7,779 nt of DNA from assembly GCA_947306035.1 (NCBI GenBank), contig CAMZFG010000034.1, positions 1-7,779 of the forward strand. Direction: 5' to 3'. Of the stretch, positions 1-5,153 are shown piece after piece. Numbering within the stretch: position 1 is the first letter of the stretch; every line of letters starts with the position of its first letter. A program made the translations under genes and the position numbers. Under the pieces are notes generated by a model that was given only the letters and a program-made list of their open reading frames with translations, did no database searches and was not told the DNA's origin. The DNA is from an uncultured Clostridia bacterium (GTDB lineage Bacteria > Bacillota > Clostridia > Oscillospirales > CAG-272).

Positions 1-1193
1 TGCCATTTGCCGATCGCGTTCCACTCCTCCACCGTGCCCCCGTACGTGATATCGAGAAGATCGGCGCAGCCGTAAAACGCTTCATAGCCGAAAGACGTGA
101 CGCTTGCCGGTATCGTGACGCTCGCAAGACCCACGCACTCTCTGAACGCGGCTCCGTTGATGCGTGACACGCCCTGCGGTATCACGACGTTCGTCAAATG
201 CGAACAAAAAGCGAACGCATACTCGTCGATGATCTGCACGCCGCGTCCGATGCCGACGCTCGTCAGTCCCGTGCAGCTCGCAAACGTAAAGCGGTCGATG
301 CACCTCACGCCGTCCGGTATGACGACGCTCGTCAGGCCGGTGCACGTACTGAACGCCCCGCTGCCGATGCTTGTCACGCAGTCCGGTATGGTCACACCCG
401 AAAGGCCGGTGCACGACGCGAACGCGCCCTCTGCAATGCTCGTCACGCTGCCGTCGGCGGGGATCACGCTGCCGCTGCAGCCGAACAGCAGTTTTCCGGC
501 GGCCGTTTCGATCACGCAGTTGTCCGTGCCGTGATAGACCGGATTGCCTTCTTCCACGGTGATGCGCTCCAGCGCCGTGCATCCGCCGAACGCCGAGACC
601 GCGATCTCCCTCACGCCGTTCGGTATGACGATCTCCGTCAATGACGTACAGCCGCCGAACGCCTCGCCGCCGATGCGCTGCACGCTCCGGGGCAGGGTGA
701 CGCTCGTCAGGCCGACGCAGCCGTAAAACGCGCGATTGCCGATCGATACCACCCGAAAATCGCCGATGATCTCCGGGATCTCGATCACGCGGAGCGTTCT
801 GATAAAATCATCTATGCCCGTGATCTCGCCGTCGTGCGAGATCCGCACGGCGCCGTCGTAGTCGACCGCCCAATTTGCCGTCAAGGTCACGTTCCGCGTC
901 ACGGTCTGCTCCTCAAACGACCACGCCTGTCCCTCGCACGTCCACCCGGCGAAAACGTAGTGCTCCCGCCTCGGGTCCTCCGGCCTGTCGGCTTTTTCGT
1001 TCGCCTCTACTTGCTGCGCCTCTACGACAGAGCCGCCCGCCGCGTCGAACGTTACGATAAAAGGGCCGCCTTCGGTCGCCGCGTCAAGCGGCACGAACGA
1101 CACGGAGCCGCCGTCGGCGACCGGTTCCGCCGCGCAGGACGCAAGCAGAAACAGCAGGAGCGCGCCGAGTAGCACCGCCGCAAACCTTTTCAT
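1..1193 (-). CDS. BspA-type leucine-rich repeat lipoprotein with InlB B-like repeat (C-terminus beyond window)
   Basis: This is a predicted surface-anchored lipoprotein, and 397 codons are visible. The start is the ATG at 1193-1191, with a consensus AAGGAGG 6 bases upstream. Residues 1-20 form a lipoprotein signal peptide: Lys-Arg, a hydrophobic core, and the lipobox Leu17-Ala18-Ser19-Cys20. Residues 47-108 match the Listeria-Bacteroides (InlB B/Flg_new) repeat, with VTFDAAGG near the start, FAGW in the middle and TLTANW at the end. From about residue 148 there are nine BspA-type LRR_5 units of 23 residues, each with Ala-Phe-x-x-Cys followed by Leu-x-x-Val-x-Ile-Pro. The last visible unit runs into the YGGTVEEWNAI motif often seen near the end of such arrays. 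Families with this architecture are exported and are thought to bind host, matrix or other cell-surface ligands. The ligand here cannot be told. No stop codon is visible, so length and C-terminal anchoring are unknown. Confidence 0.93.
   Translation of the reverse strand, partial: MKRFAAVLLGALLLFLLASCAAEPVADGGSVSFVPLDAATEGGPFIVTFDAAGGSVVEAQQVEANEKADRPEDPRREHYVFAGWTCEGQAWSFEEQTVTRNVTLTANWAVDYDGAVRISHDGEITGIDDFIRTLRVIEIPEIIGDFRVVSIGNRAFYGCVGLTSVTLPRSVQRIGGEAFGGCTSLTEIVIPNGVREIAVSAFGGCTALERITVEEGNPVYHGTDNCVIETAAGKLLFGCSGSVIPADGSVTSIAEGAFASCTGLSGVTIPDCVTSIGSGAFSTCTGLTSVVIPDGVRCIDRFTFASCTGLTSVGIGRGVQIIDEYAFAFCSHLTNVVIPQGVSRINGAAFRECVGLASVTIPASVTSFGYEAFYGCADLLDITYGGTVEEWNAIGKW
3..740 (-). repeat. 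Tandem LRR_5 coding repeats, nine units of about 69 bp
   Basis: Within the lipoprotein gene, units begin at residues 155, 178, 201, 257, 280, 303, 326, 349 and 372. The spacing is 23 residues (69 bp) except for the third unit, which spans 56 residues. That longer unit carries the 33-residue insert NPVYHGTDNCVIE...GSVIPADG, a known variant module inside BspA-like arrays. The sixth unit has Thr-Phe in place of Ala-Phe. Every unit keeps a cysteine at the AFxxC position. The periodicity reflects the protein fold, not a mobile or CRISPR repeat. Confidence 0.85.
870..1055 (-). other. InlB B-type (Listeria-Bacteroides) repeat domain of the lipoprotein
   Basis: Residues 47-108 form one copy of the beta-grasp-like repeat found in many Firmicutes and Bacteroidetes surface proteins. 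It lies between the lipid-anchored N-terminus and the LRR array, so it probably acts as a stalk or spacer. Key landmarks are V47-T-F-D-A-A-G-G54, P71 and P74, F81-A-G-W84, and the closing TLTANW at 103-108. It is unusual only in being a single copy placed N-terminal to the LRRs. Confidence 0.8.
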
Positions 1194-1237
1194 AGCATAC
1201 CTCCTTGAGTGTCGCCCGCTTTTCGGCACAATGCGCC

Positions 1238-1280
1238 GGGCGCCTTCATCTCTTATACGTACGAGGCGCCCCTTTTTCCT
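1238..1280 (-). promoter_or_regulatory. Tentative promoter/operator of the LRR lipoprotein gene
   Basis: On the minus strand a TATAAG hexamer (1257-1252) could be a -10 element about 59 bases ahead of the start codon. It lies inside the 18-base spacer of a perfect 8-bp inverted repeat, GGGCGCCT at 1238-1245 and AGGCGCCC at 1264-1271, a layout typical of a repressor operator. The -35 position (about 1275-1280, AGGAAA) does not resemble TTGACA, and no extended -10 is present. Further upstream on this strand is an A-rich tract (about 1270-1320) that could act as an UP element. The inverted repeat is seen directly; its regulatory role is inferred. Confidence 0.3.
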
Positions 1281-1504
1281 TACGATTTTTGAAAATTTTT
1301 TCGTTTTTCGCATTTTTCTTCGCCAAAGGGAAAGCCGGGGCGCGCGGCTCTCCCCCGCGCCGCCGCACGAAGCGTTTTCGCAGTTTGGAAAATCCTTACC
1401 TCTTTTTTTGTTTTTCCCCACCTTTTTTGCCGCCCGCCGCACGGCGCTTTTCCCACAGCGGAGCGGAAAAATCAAAAGAGGCCAGAACCCGCGTCACAGC
1501 GGAG

Positions 1505-1534
1505 TTTTACACAGTTTCAACAGAGTTTTCCACA
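1505..1534 (+). promoter_or_regulatory. Pair of DnaA-box-like 9-mers, 21 bp apart
   Basis: TTTTACACA (1505-1513) and TTTTCCACA (1526-1534) both fit the relaxed DnaA-box consensus TTWTNCACA, in the same orientation and 21 bp apart start to start (two helical turns). Flanking near matches are TTTCCCACA (1449-1457) and TTTTTCACG (1549-1557), each one base off the relaxed consensus. Such clusters occur at replication origins and at DnaA-regulated promoters. No dnaA gene or AT-rich 13-mer set is evident, so function is inferred from motif clustering alone. Confidence 0.4.
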
Positions 1535-1689
1535 AGCCGTTGCTTCCCTTTTTCACGTCGTTTGTCCCGAAAAAGAGCTTTCCGAAAACGGAATTTCCTT
1601 GACTTCGGCAGGGGCGCTTCCCACTTGCCGACAAAAAGAGCCGCCGCACGCGCGCCGCCTTCCCACCGCGCCGAAAAACGAACGGACGC

Positions 1690-1718
1690 TTGCTTTTTGA
1701 CGCGCGAAGGCGTATAAT
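1690..1718 (+). promoter_or_regulatory. Sigma-A-type promoter of the TIM-barrel gene
   Basis: A perfect -10 TATAAT lies at 1713-1718. A partial -35, TTGCTT at 1690-1695, sits at exactly 17 bp spacing. Transcription would begin near 1725, leaving a very short leader of about 25 bases that carries the AAAGGAG ribosome binding site (1736-1742) ahead of the ATG at 1750. This supports the ATG at 1750 over the in-frame TTG at 1690, which would overlap the promoter. Confidence 0.7.
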
Positions 1719-1749
1719 AAGAGCAGATCGCGTCGAAAGGAGTATCGTC

Positions 1750-2619
1750 ATGCACCTTTGCGTCAGTTCCTACTCGTTTGCCGCCGCCGTGCGCGCGGGG
1801 CAAATGACCCAGTTCGACACCGTGGCCGCCGCGCACGACCTCGGTTTTTCCGCCGTTGAATTCACCGATCTTTGCCCGGATCCGGACAAGCCCGCCACCC
1901 AGCGTGAGCAGGTGGAGTTTGCCGCCCGCCTGCGCGAAGAAGCGGAACGGCTTGATATGCGCATCGCCGCCTACGCCGTCGGCGCGGATCTATTCAAGAC
2001 CGGCGACGAGGCAGAGGCCGAGATCGAGCGCCTGTCGGGTCAGATCGACGTCTGCTGGACGCTCGGCGCCCCCCTGCTCCGTCACGACGTCTGCCATCGG
2101 CTTGACGCGAAAGCCCGCACTTTTGACGGCATGCTCCCGACGTTGGCCGAAAACGCCCGCCGCGTCACCGCCTACGCCGCCGGCCTCGGCATTCGCACCT
2201 GCACCGAGAACCACGGTTTCGTCGCGCAGGACAGCGACCGCGTCGAGCGCCTGATAAAAGCCGTCGATCATCCCAACTTCGGGGCTCTCGTTGACGTCGG
2301 CAACTTTGCCTGCGTCGACGAGGACAGCGCCGCGGCCGTTTCGCGCCTGGCGCCGCTCGCTTTTCACGTACACGCCAAAGATTTCGTCTTTTATCCCTTT
2401 TCCGCCCGCCACGCGGGGGGCATCGAGACCCGCGCCTGCAACCGCATCGAGCCCTGCGCCATCGGCGACGGCAACATACCCGTCGAGCAATGCCTCGCCA
2501 TTCTGCGCCGCGCCGGTTACGACGGCTGCGTCTCCCTCGAATACGAGGGGCGCGGCGATTGCTTTGACGGCATCCGACGCGGCAGAGAAGCCCTGCTCCG
2601 TTACGGCGTTGAGGCCTGA
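1750..2619 (+). CDS. Sugar phosphate isomerase/epimerase-like TIM barrel protein
   Basis: This is a 289-residue cytoplasmic protein of the xylose-isomerase-like TIM barrel superfamily (AP_endonuc_2 fold), which includes IolE, ketose 3-epimerases and endonuclease IV. The ATG at 1750 follows AAAGGAG at 7 bases. Family landmarks are in order: GFSAVEFTD near residues 32-40, CTENHG with E153, VDVGN with D182, FHVHAKD with H206 and H208, and SLEYEG with E264. E153, D182, H208 and E264 fall at about the spacing of the four metal ligands in D-tagatose/D-psicose 3-epimerases, so divalent-metal-dependent isomerisation or epimerisation is likely. The exact substrate cannot be read from the sequence. The position after Asp-Val-Gly is Asn185, whereas the ketose epimerases usually have His in this loop, which argues for another substrate. 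No sugar transporter, kinase or regulator lies beside it. It is monocistronic, with its own promoter and terminator. Confidence 0.88.
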   Translation: MHLCVSSYSFAAAVRAGQMTQFDTVAAAHDLGFSAVEFTDLCPDPDKPATQREQVEFAARLREEAERLDMRIAAYAVGADLFKTGDEAEAEIERLSGQIDVCWTLGAPLLRHDVCHRLDAKARTFDGMLPTLAENARRVTAYAAGLGIRTCTENHGFVAQDSDRVERLIKAVDHPNFGALVDVGNFACVDEDSAAAVSRLAPLAFHVHAKDFVFYPFSARHAGGIETRACNRIEPCAIGDGNIPVEQCLAILRRAGYDGCVSLEYEGRGDCFDGIRRGREALLRYGVEA

Positions 2620-2639
2620 TAACCCCCGAAACGGTATAG

Positions 2640-2668
2640 AAAAAAGCCCCCGAACGGGGGCTTTTTTT
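2640..2668. terminator. Bidirectional rho-independent terminator between convergent genes
   Basis: A six-base-pair GC stem, GCCCCC (2646-2651) with GGGGGC (2656-2661), closes a GAAC loop. It is flanked by six A on the left (2640-2645) and seven T on the right (2662-2668). The A and T runs make it work on both strands, so it can end the TIM-barrel transcript on the plus strand and the ACT-PFL transcript on the minus strand. It begins 20 bases past one stop codon and ends 3 bases from the other. Confidence 0.93.
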
Positions 2669-2671
2669 CAT

Positions 2672-4030
2672 TTAGTTTTTCAAACTGTGTATCGGTGCGG
2701 GAATGCGGCCGCCCCGCTCTACGAAGCGCGCGGGCGAGTACGGCGACAGACGCATGACGGGCGCGCTGCCGAGCAGGCCGCCGAAGTCCACGCTGTCCCC
2801 CTCTTTTTTGCCCCATGCGGGCACCAAACGCACCGCCGTGGTCTTGCAGTTGACCACGCCGATGGAGATCTCGTCGGCAATGACGCCGCAGACGACCTCT
2901 TCGGGCGTGTCGCCCGGCACCGCGATCATGTCGAGCCCCACCGAGCAGACGGCGGTCATGGCCTCCAGTTTTTCAATGGAGAGCGCGCCGCGCTCGACGG
3001 CGGCGATCATGCCGGCGTCCTCGGAGACGGGGATGAACGCGCCGGAAAGGCCGCCCACGTGCGAAGAAGCCATCACGCCGCCTTTTTTGACGGCGTCGTT
3101 GAGCATGGCCAGCGCCGCGGTGGTGCCGTGCCCCCCGCAGGAAGCGAGCCCCATCAGTTCCAGTATCTCGGCGACCGAGTCGCCGACGGCGGGCGTGGGC
3201 GCCAAAGACAGATCGACGATGCCGAAAGGCACGCCGAGGCGCGCCGCCGCCTCGCCCGCGACCAACTGGCCCACGCGGGTGATCTTGAAGGCCGTCTTTT
3301 TGATCACGTCGGCCAGTTCCGAAAGATTGCAGTCGCCCGCGCGCCGGATCGCCGCCGCCACCACGCCGGGGCCGGAAACGCCCACGTTGATGGCGCAATC
3401 GGGTTCGCCCACGCCGTGGAACGCGCCCGCCATAAAGGGATTATCCTCGGGAACGTTCGCGAAAACGACCAGTTTCGCGCAGCCGATCGAGTTGTGCTCT
3501 CTCGTCAGATACGCCGTCTTTTTGACGGTCTTGCCCATCAGACGGATCGCGTCCATATTGATGCCCGCTTTGGTGGTGGCCACGTTGACCGAGGAGCAGA
3601 CCAGGCGCGTGGTCGCCAGCGCCTCCGGAATGGCCTCGATCATATTCCGCTCGCCCACGGTCATGCCTTTGTGCACGAGCGCCGAAAAACCGCCGATGAA
3701 ATCAATGCCCGTGGCGTCCGCCGCCCTCTGCAGCGTTTCGGCGATCTTCAAATACCCTTCGGGGCCCGCCGCGCCGCCGACGAGTGAAACGGGCGTCACC
3801 GACACCCGCTTGTTGACGATGGGCACGCCGTATTCGCGGCCGATCTCCTCGCCCGTCGCCACGAGCCGCGCGGCCTTCGTCGTGATCTTATCATAGATCT
3901 TGCCGCACAGCCGGTCCACGTCGTCGCTGACGCAGTCGAACAGCGAAATACCCATGGTAATGGTGCGTATATCCAGGTTTTCCTCCCGGATCATACCGAT
4001 CGTCTCTAAAATGTCGTCTACGTTCAACAT
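2672..4030 (-). CDS. PFL/DUF711 (UPF0210) family protein
   Basis: This 452-residue protein belongs to the PFL (UPF0210, DUF711) family, is close to the usual family length of about 450 and has no signal peptide or membrane segment. The biochemical function of the family is unknown. Recognisable stretches include [14 protein letters not shown] (24-37), [15 protein letters not shown] (113-127), [17 protein letters not shown] (145-161), [17 protein letters not shown] (275-291), the Cys298-Gly-Gly-His-Gly-Thr loop (298-303), and [10 protein letters not shown] (371-380). The start is the ATG at 4030-4028, with a GAGGA site 8 bases upstream that overlaps the stop codon of the ACT gene. The frame stays open upstream to 4246, but that part only runs antisense-frame through the ACT gene and is rejected. 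Coupling to the ACT gene is the normal context of this family. A regulatory or metabolic role linked to amino acid sensing is a guess from that context. Confidence 0.93.
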   Translation of the reverse strand: MLNVDDILETIGMIREENLDIRTITMGISLFDCVSDDVDRLCGKIYDKITTKAARLVATGEEIGREYGVPIVNKRVSVTPVSLVGGAAGPEGYLKIAETLQRAADATGIDFIGGFSALVHKGMTVGERNMIEAIPEALATTRLVCSSVNVATTKAGINMDAIRLMGKTVKKTAYLTREHNSIGCAKLVVFANVPEDNPFMAGAFHGVGEPDCAINVGVSGPGVVAAAIRRAGDCNLSELADVIKKTAFKITRVGQLVAGEAAARLGVPFGIVDLSLAPTPAVGDSVAEILELMGLASCGGHGTTAALAMLNDAVKKGGVMASSHVGGLSGAFIPVSEDAGMIAAVERGALSIEKLEAMTAVCSVGLDMIAVPGDTPEEVVCGVIADEISIGVVNCKTTAVRLVPAWGKKEGDSVDFGGLLGSAPVMRLSPYSPARFVERGGRIPAPIHSLKN

Positions 4031-4038
4031 GGGCGTTT

Positions 4039-4043
4039 TCCTC
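4039..4043 (-). promoter_or_regulatory. Ribosome binding site of the PFL gene overlapping the ACT stop codon
   Basis: On the minus strand the ACT stop TGA (4044-4042) is fused to the Shine-Dalgarno GAGGA (4043-4039), 8 bases ahead of the PFL start ATG (4030). The overlap suggests translational coupling between the two genes and fixes the PFL start. Confidence 0.7.
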
Positions 4044-4311
4044 ACACGTGATGCATGGTATTGAAGATGTCCTCGTGCATGGCGCGGGCGTCGAGCCCCC
4101 GTTTTTTGCCCATGTCGGCAAGTTCCTCGGCAAAGGCGGCAAACGGCACGTCGAGGCCGTCGATATCCGCCAGCATGATCATGGCAAAGTATTCGGAAAG
4201 CACGCTTTGCGTGATCTCCATGATGTTGGCTCCGTGCCGCGCGCACAGCGCGCTGATGTCGGCGATGATGCCGACCGTATCCTTACCCGTGACCGTAATG
4301 ACCGCTTTCAT
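4042..4311 (-). CDS. ACT domain-containing protein (UPF0237 family)
   Basis: This 89-residue protein consists of a single ACT domain. It opens with [24 protein letters not shown], where the Gly14 turn between strand 1 and helix 1 is the typical ligand-contact site, followed by [12 protein letters not shown] and the second strand pair [14 protein letters not shown] domains usually bind amino acids or related small molecules and regulate enzymes. Stand-alone members of this family have no proven ligand to my knowledge. The start is the ATG at 4311-4309, with GGAGG (4324-4320) 8 bases upstream. Upstream in-frame codons lie over the promoter and are rejected. It is the first gene of an operon with the PFL gene 11 bp downstream, so it may sense a metabolite for, or bind to, the PFL protein (inference). 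Confidence 0.93.
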   Translation of the reverse strand: MKAVITVTGKDTVGIIADISALCARHGANIMEITQSVLSEYFAMIMLADIDGLDVPFAAFAEELADMGKKRGLDARAMHEDIFNTMHHV

Positions 4312-4342
4312 ATTGCGTTCCTCCCGTTTGTTAATCAGCGCC

Positions 4343-4371
4343 ATTATAGCACATTCCGCACGCGCGCACAA
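4343..4371 (-). promoter_or_regulatory. Extended -10 promoter of the ACT-PFL operon
   Basis: On the minus strand a perfect TATAAT (4348-4343) is preceded by TGC, an extended -10 element. TTGTGC (4371-4366) fits a weak -35 at exactly 17 bp spacing. The start codon lies about 32 bases downstream of the -10, giving a short leader with no obvious riboswitch. Confidence 0.75.
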
Positions 4372-4409
4372 GTGCCGCGCGCGTATTTGCGCGTTTTTTG
4401 CGAAAAATA

Positions 4410-4438
4410 TTGCATTCGCGCCGCGTGTGTGCTATACT
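4410..4438 (+). promoter_or_regulatory. Extended -10 promoter of the small membrane-protein gene
   Basis: TATACT (4433-4438) is preceded by TGC (4430-4432), an extended -10, and TTGCAT (4410-4415) lies 17 bp upstream as the -35. It points away from the ACT-PFL promoter, and the two -35 hexamers are about 38 bp apart. A T-run follows the -10 directly. Confidence 0.7.
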
Positions 4439-4472
4439 TTTTTTGAAATAAGCCCGCAAAGGGGGTGCTTTC

Positions 4473-5033
4473 ATGGAAGAATTCCAAACGTACGAATACG
4501 CCGTGCGCCAGCGCGTGGAGGGCAAATGGATCGCCGCCCGCGTCGGCCTTATCGCGTTGTACGTCCTGTTCGTCGTGGGCTGGCTGGTGTTCGGCCTCAA
4601 AACGGGGTTCGTGCCGCTGCTGTGCCACATTCCCCTGACGCTGTGGATGCTCATCTTTTTCACCTGGCGCTACACCGCCGTCGAGTACGAATACTCCATC
4701 ACATCCGGCGTGCTGACCTTTTCAAAGATCTTCGGCGGCCGCTCCCGCAAAACGGTCTTTGAAGTGCCGCTGCGCGAGGCGGTGCGCATCGCCCCCCTCG
4801 GCGTCATGGAAGAATACGCCCGCGGCACGGAGTACAAACCGGAACTCTCTTTTTCCGGCATTTCCTCGCTCTCCGCGCCCGACGTCTACTTCATGCTGTT
4901 CGAGTACACGGACAAGAAGGACAAAAAGAAAAAGCGCCGCGCCGTCTACTACTTCGAGGCCACGCAAAAGGCCCTTCACATCTGCCGCTACTACAATCCG
5001 TCCGCCACGATACAGTCAAAGACCACTCTTTGA
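4473..5033 (+). CDS. Small two-helix membrane protein of unknown function
   Basis: This 186-residue protein has an N-terminal cytoplasmic tail, two predicted membrane helices (about 21-41 and 45-64) joined by a very short turn, and a long soluble C-terminal part. The soluble part begins with AVEYEYSITSGVLTFSKIFGGRSRK (69-93), a beta-hairpin-like pattern seen in uncharacterised Clostridia membrane proteins. It may belong to the DUF6106 group, but I am not certain. It ends in a charged Lys/Asp loop (148-156) and a YYFEATQKALHICRYYNP segment. No catalytic motif or signal-peptidase site is visible. The ATG at 4473 follows AAAGGGGGTG at a suitable distance. It has its own promoter and is separated from mnmG by 120 bp containing two hairpins. 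Its role cannot be assigned from sequence or neighbours. Confidence 0.85.
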   Translation: MEEFQTYEYAVRQRVEGKWIAARVGLIALYVLFVVGWLVFGLKTGFVPLLCHIPLTLWMLIFFTWRYTAVEYEYSITSGVLTFSKIFGGRSRKTVFEVPLREAVRIAPLGVMEEYARGTEYKPELSFSGISSLSAPDVYFMLFEYTDKKDKKKKRRAVYYFEATQKALHICRYYNPSATIQSKTTL

Positions 5034-5050
5034 TTTTTCGTTACCTTGCC

Positions 5051-5069
5051 GCGCGGTGCGCCGCGTTTT
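5051..5069 (+). terminator. Possible weak rho-independent terminator after the membrane-protein gene
   Basis: A CGCGG/CCGCG stem (5052-5056 with 5061-5065) with a TGCG loop is followed by only four T. It lies 18 bases after the stop codon. The short T-run makes termination partial at best, so some transcripts may read through into mnmG. A second hairpin, GGGTGCG (5071-5077) with CGCACCC (5092-5098), follows with three T. Confidence 0.4.
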
Positions 5070-5123
5070 AGGGTGCGTGCGAGTTCCTCCGCGCACCCTT
5101 TGCCACGCCCCCGCAGAAACTTT

Positions 5124-5140
5124 GCCGGCACAAGGCCGGC
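5124..5140 (+). other. GC hairpin directly ahead of the mnmG ribosome binding site
   Basis: GCCGGC (5124-5129) and GCCGGC (5135-5140) form a perfect 6-bp stem with a 5-base loop, ending 2 bases before the AAAGGAG of mnmG (5143-5149). It could shape translation initiation or be a remnant processing or termination structure. No T-run follows it, so it is not a terminator by itself. Confidence 0.35.
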
Positions 5141-5153
5141 AGAAAGGAGCACC

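Larger units (their letters stand above)
1194..1749. other. Long divergent intergenic region without a convincing gene
   Basis: About 555 bp separate the lipoprotein gene and the TIM-barrel gene. Reading frames here are open only because of the GC-rich composition. Their translations are Arg/Ser/Phe-rich, have no convincing start site and resemble no family I know. The region holds a T-rich plus-strand tract at 1270-1320, a second T-rich patch at 1400-1430, and a 10-bp direct repeat CACAGCGGAG at 1454-1463 and 1495-1504. It also holds DnaA-box-like 9-mers at about 1449-1557, a small hairpin (TTCCG-AAAA-CGGAA, 1580-1593) and the downstream promoter. I see no RNA-gene structure that I can name. 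Confidence 0.7.

Noticed and set aside
3..740. Regular repeats at the left end as a possible CRISPR array or satellite
   Set aside because: The 69-bp period is that of 23-residue LRR units in an intact reading frame; units are diverged and there are no spacers.
1205..1717. Long open frames on both strands in the divergent gap (plus 1205-1717, plus 1231-1602, minus 1494-1836)
   Set aside because: No convincing ribosome binding site, Arg/Ser/Phe-biased low-complexity translations, no recognisable domain, and overlap with a clear promoter and with each other. GC-rich DNA has few stops.
1690..1749. N-terminal extension of the TIM-barrel protein to the TTG at 1690
   Set aside because: The extension would cover the promoter -35/-10 and has no ribosome binding site. 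The ATG at 1750 has AAAGGAG and begins directly with the first barrel strand.
2291..3787. A 498-residue plus-strand open frame across the convergent junction
   Set aside because: It overlaps the end of the TIM-barrel gene and is antisense to the PFL gene, passes through the strong terminator at 2640-2668, and encodes no recognisable domain.
4031..4246. N-terminal extension of the PFL protein to a GTG at 4246
   Set aside because: The added residues come from another frame of the ACT gene. The ATG at 4030 has its own GAGGA site and gives the normal family length.
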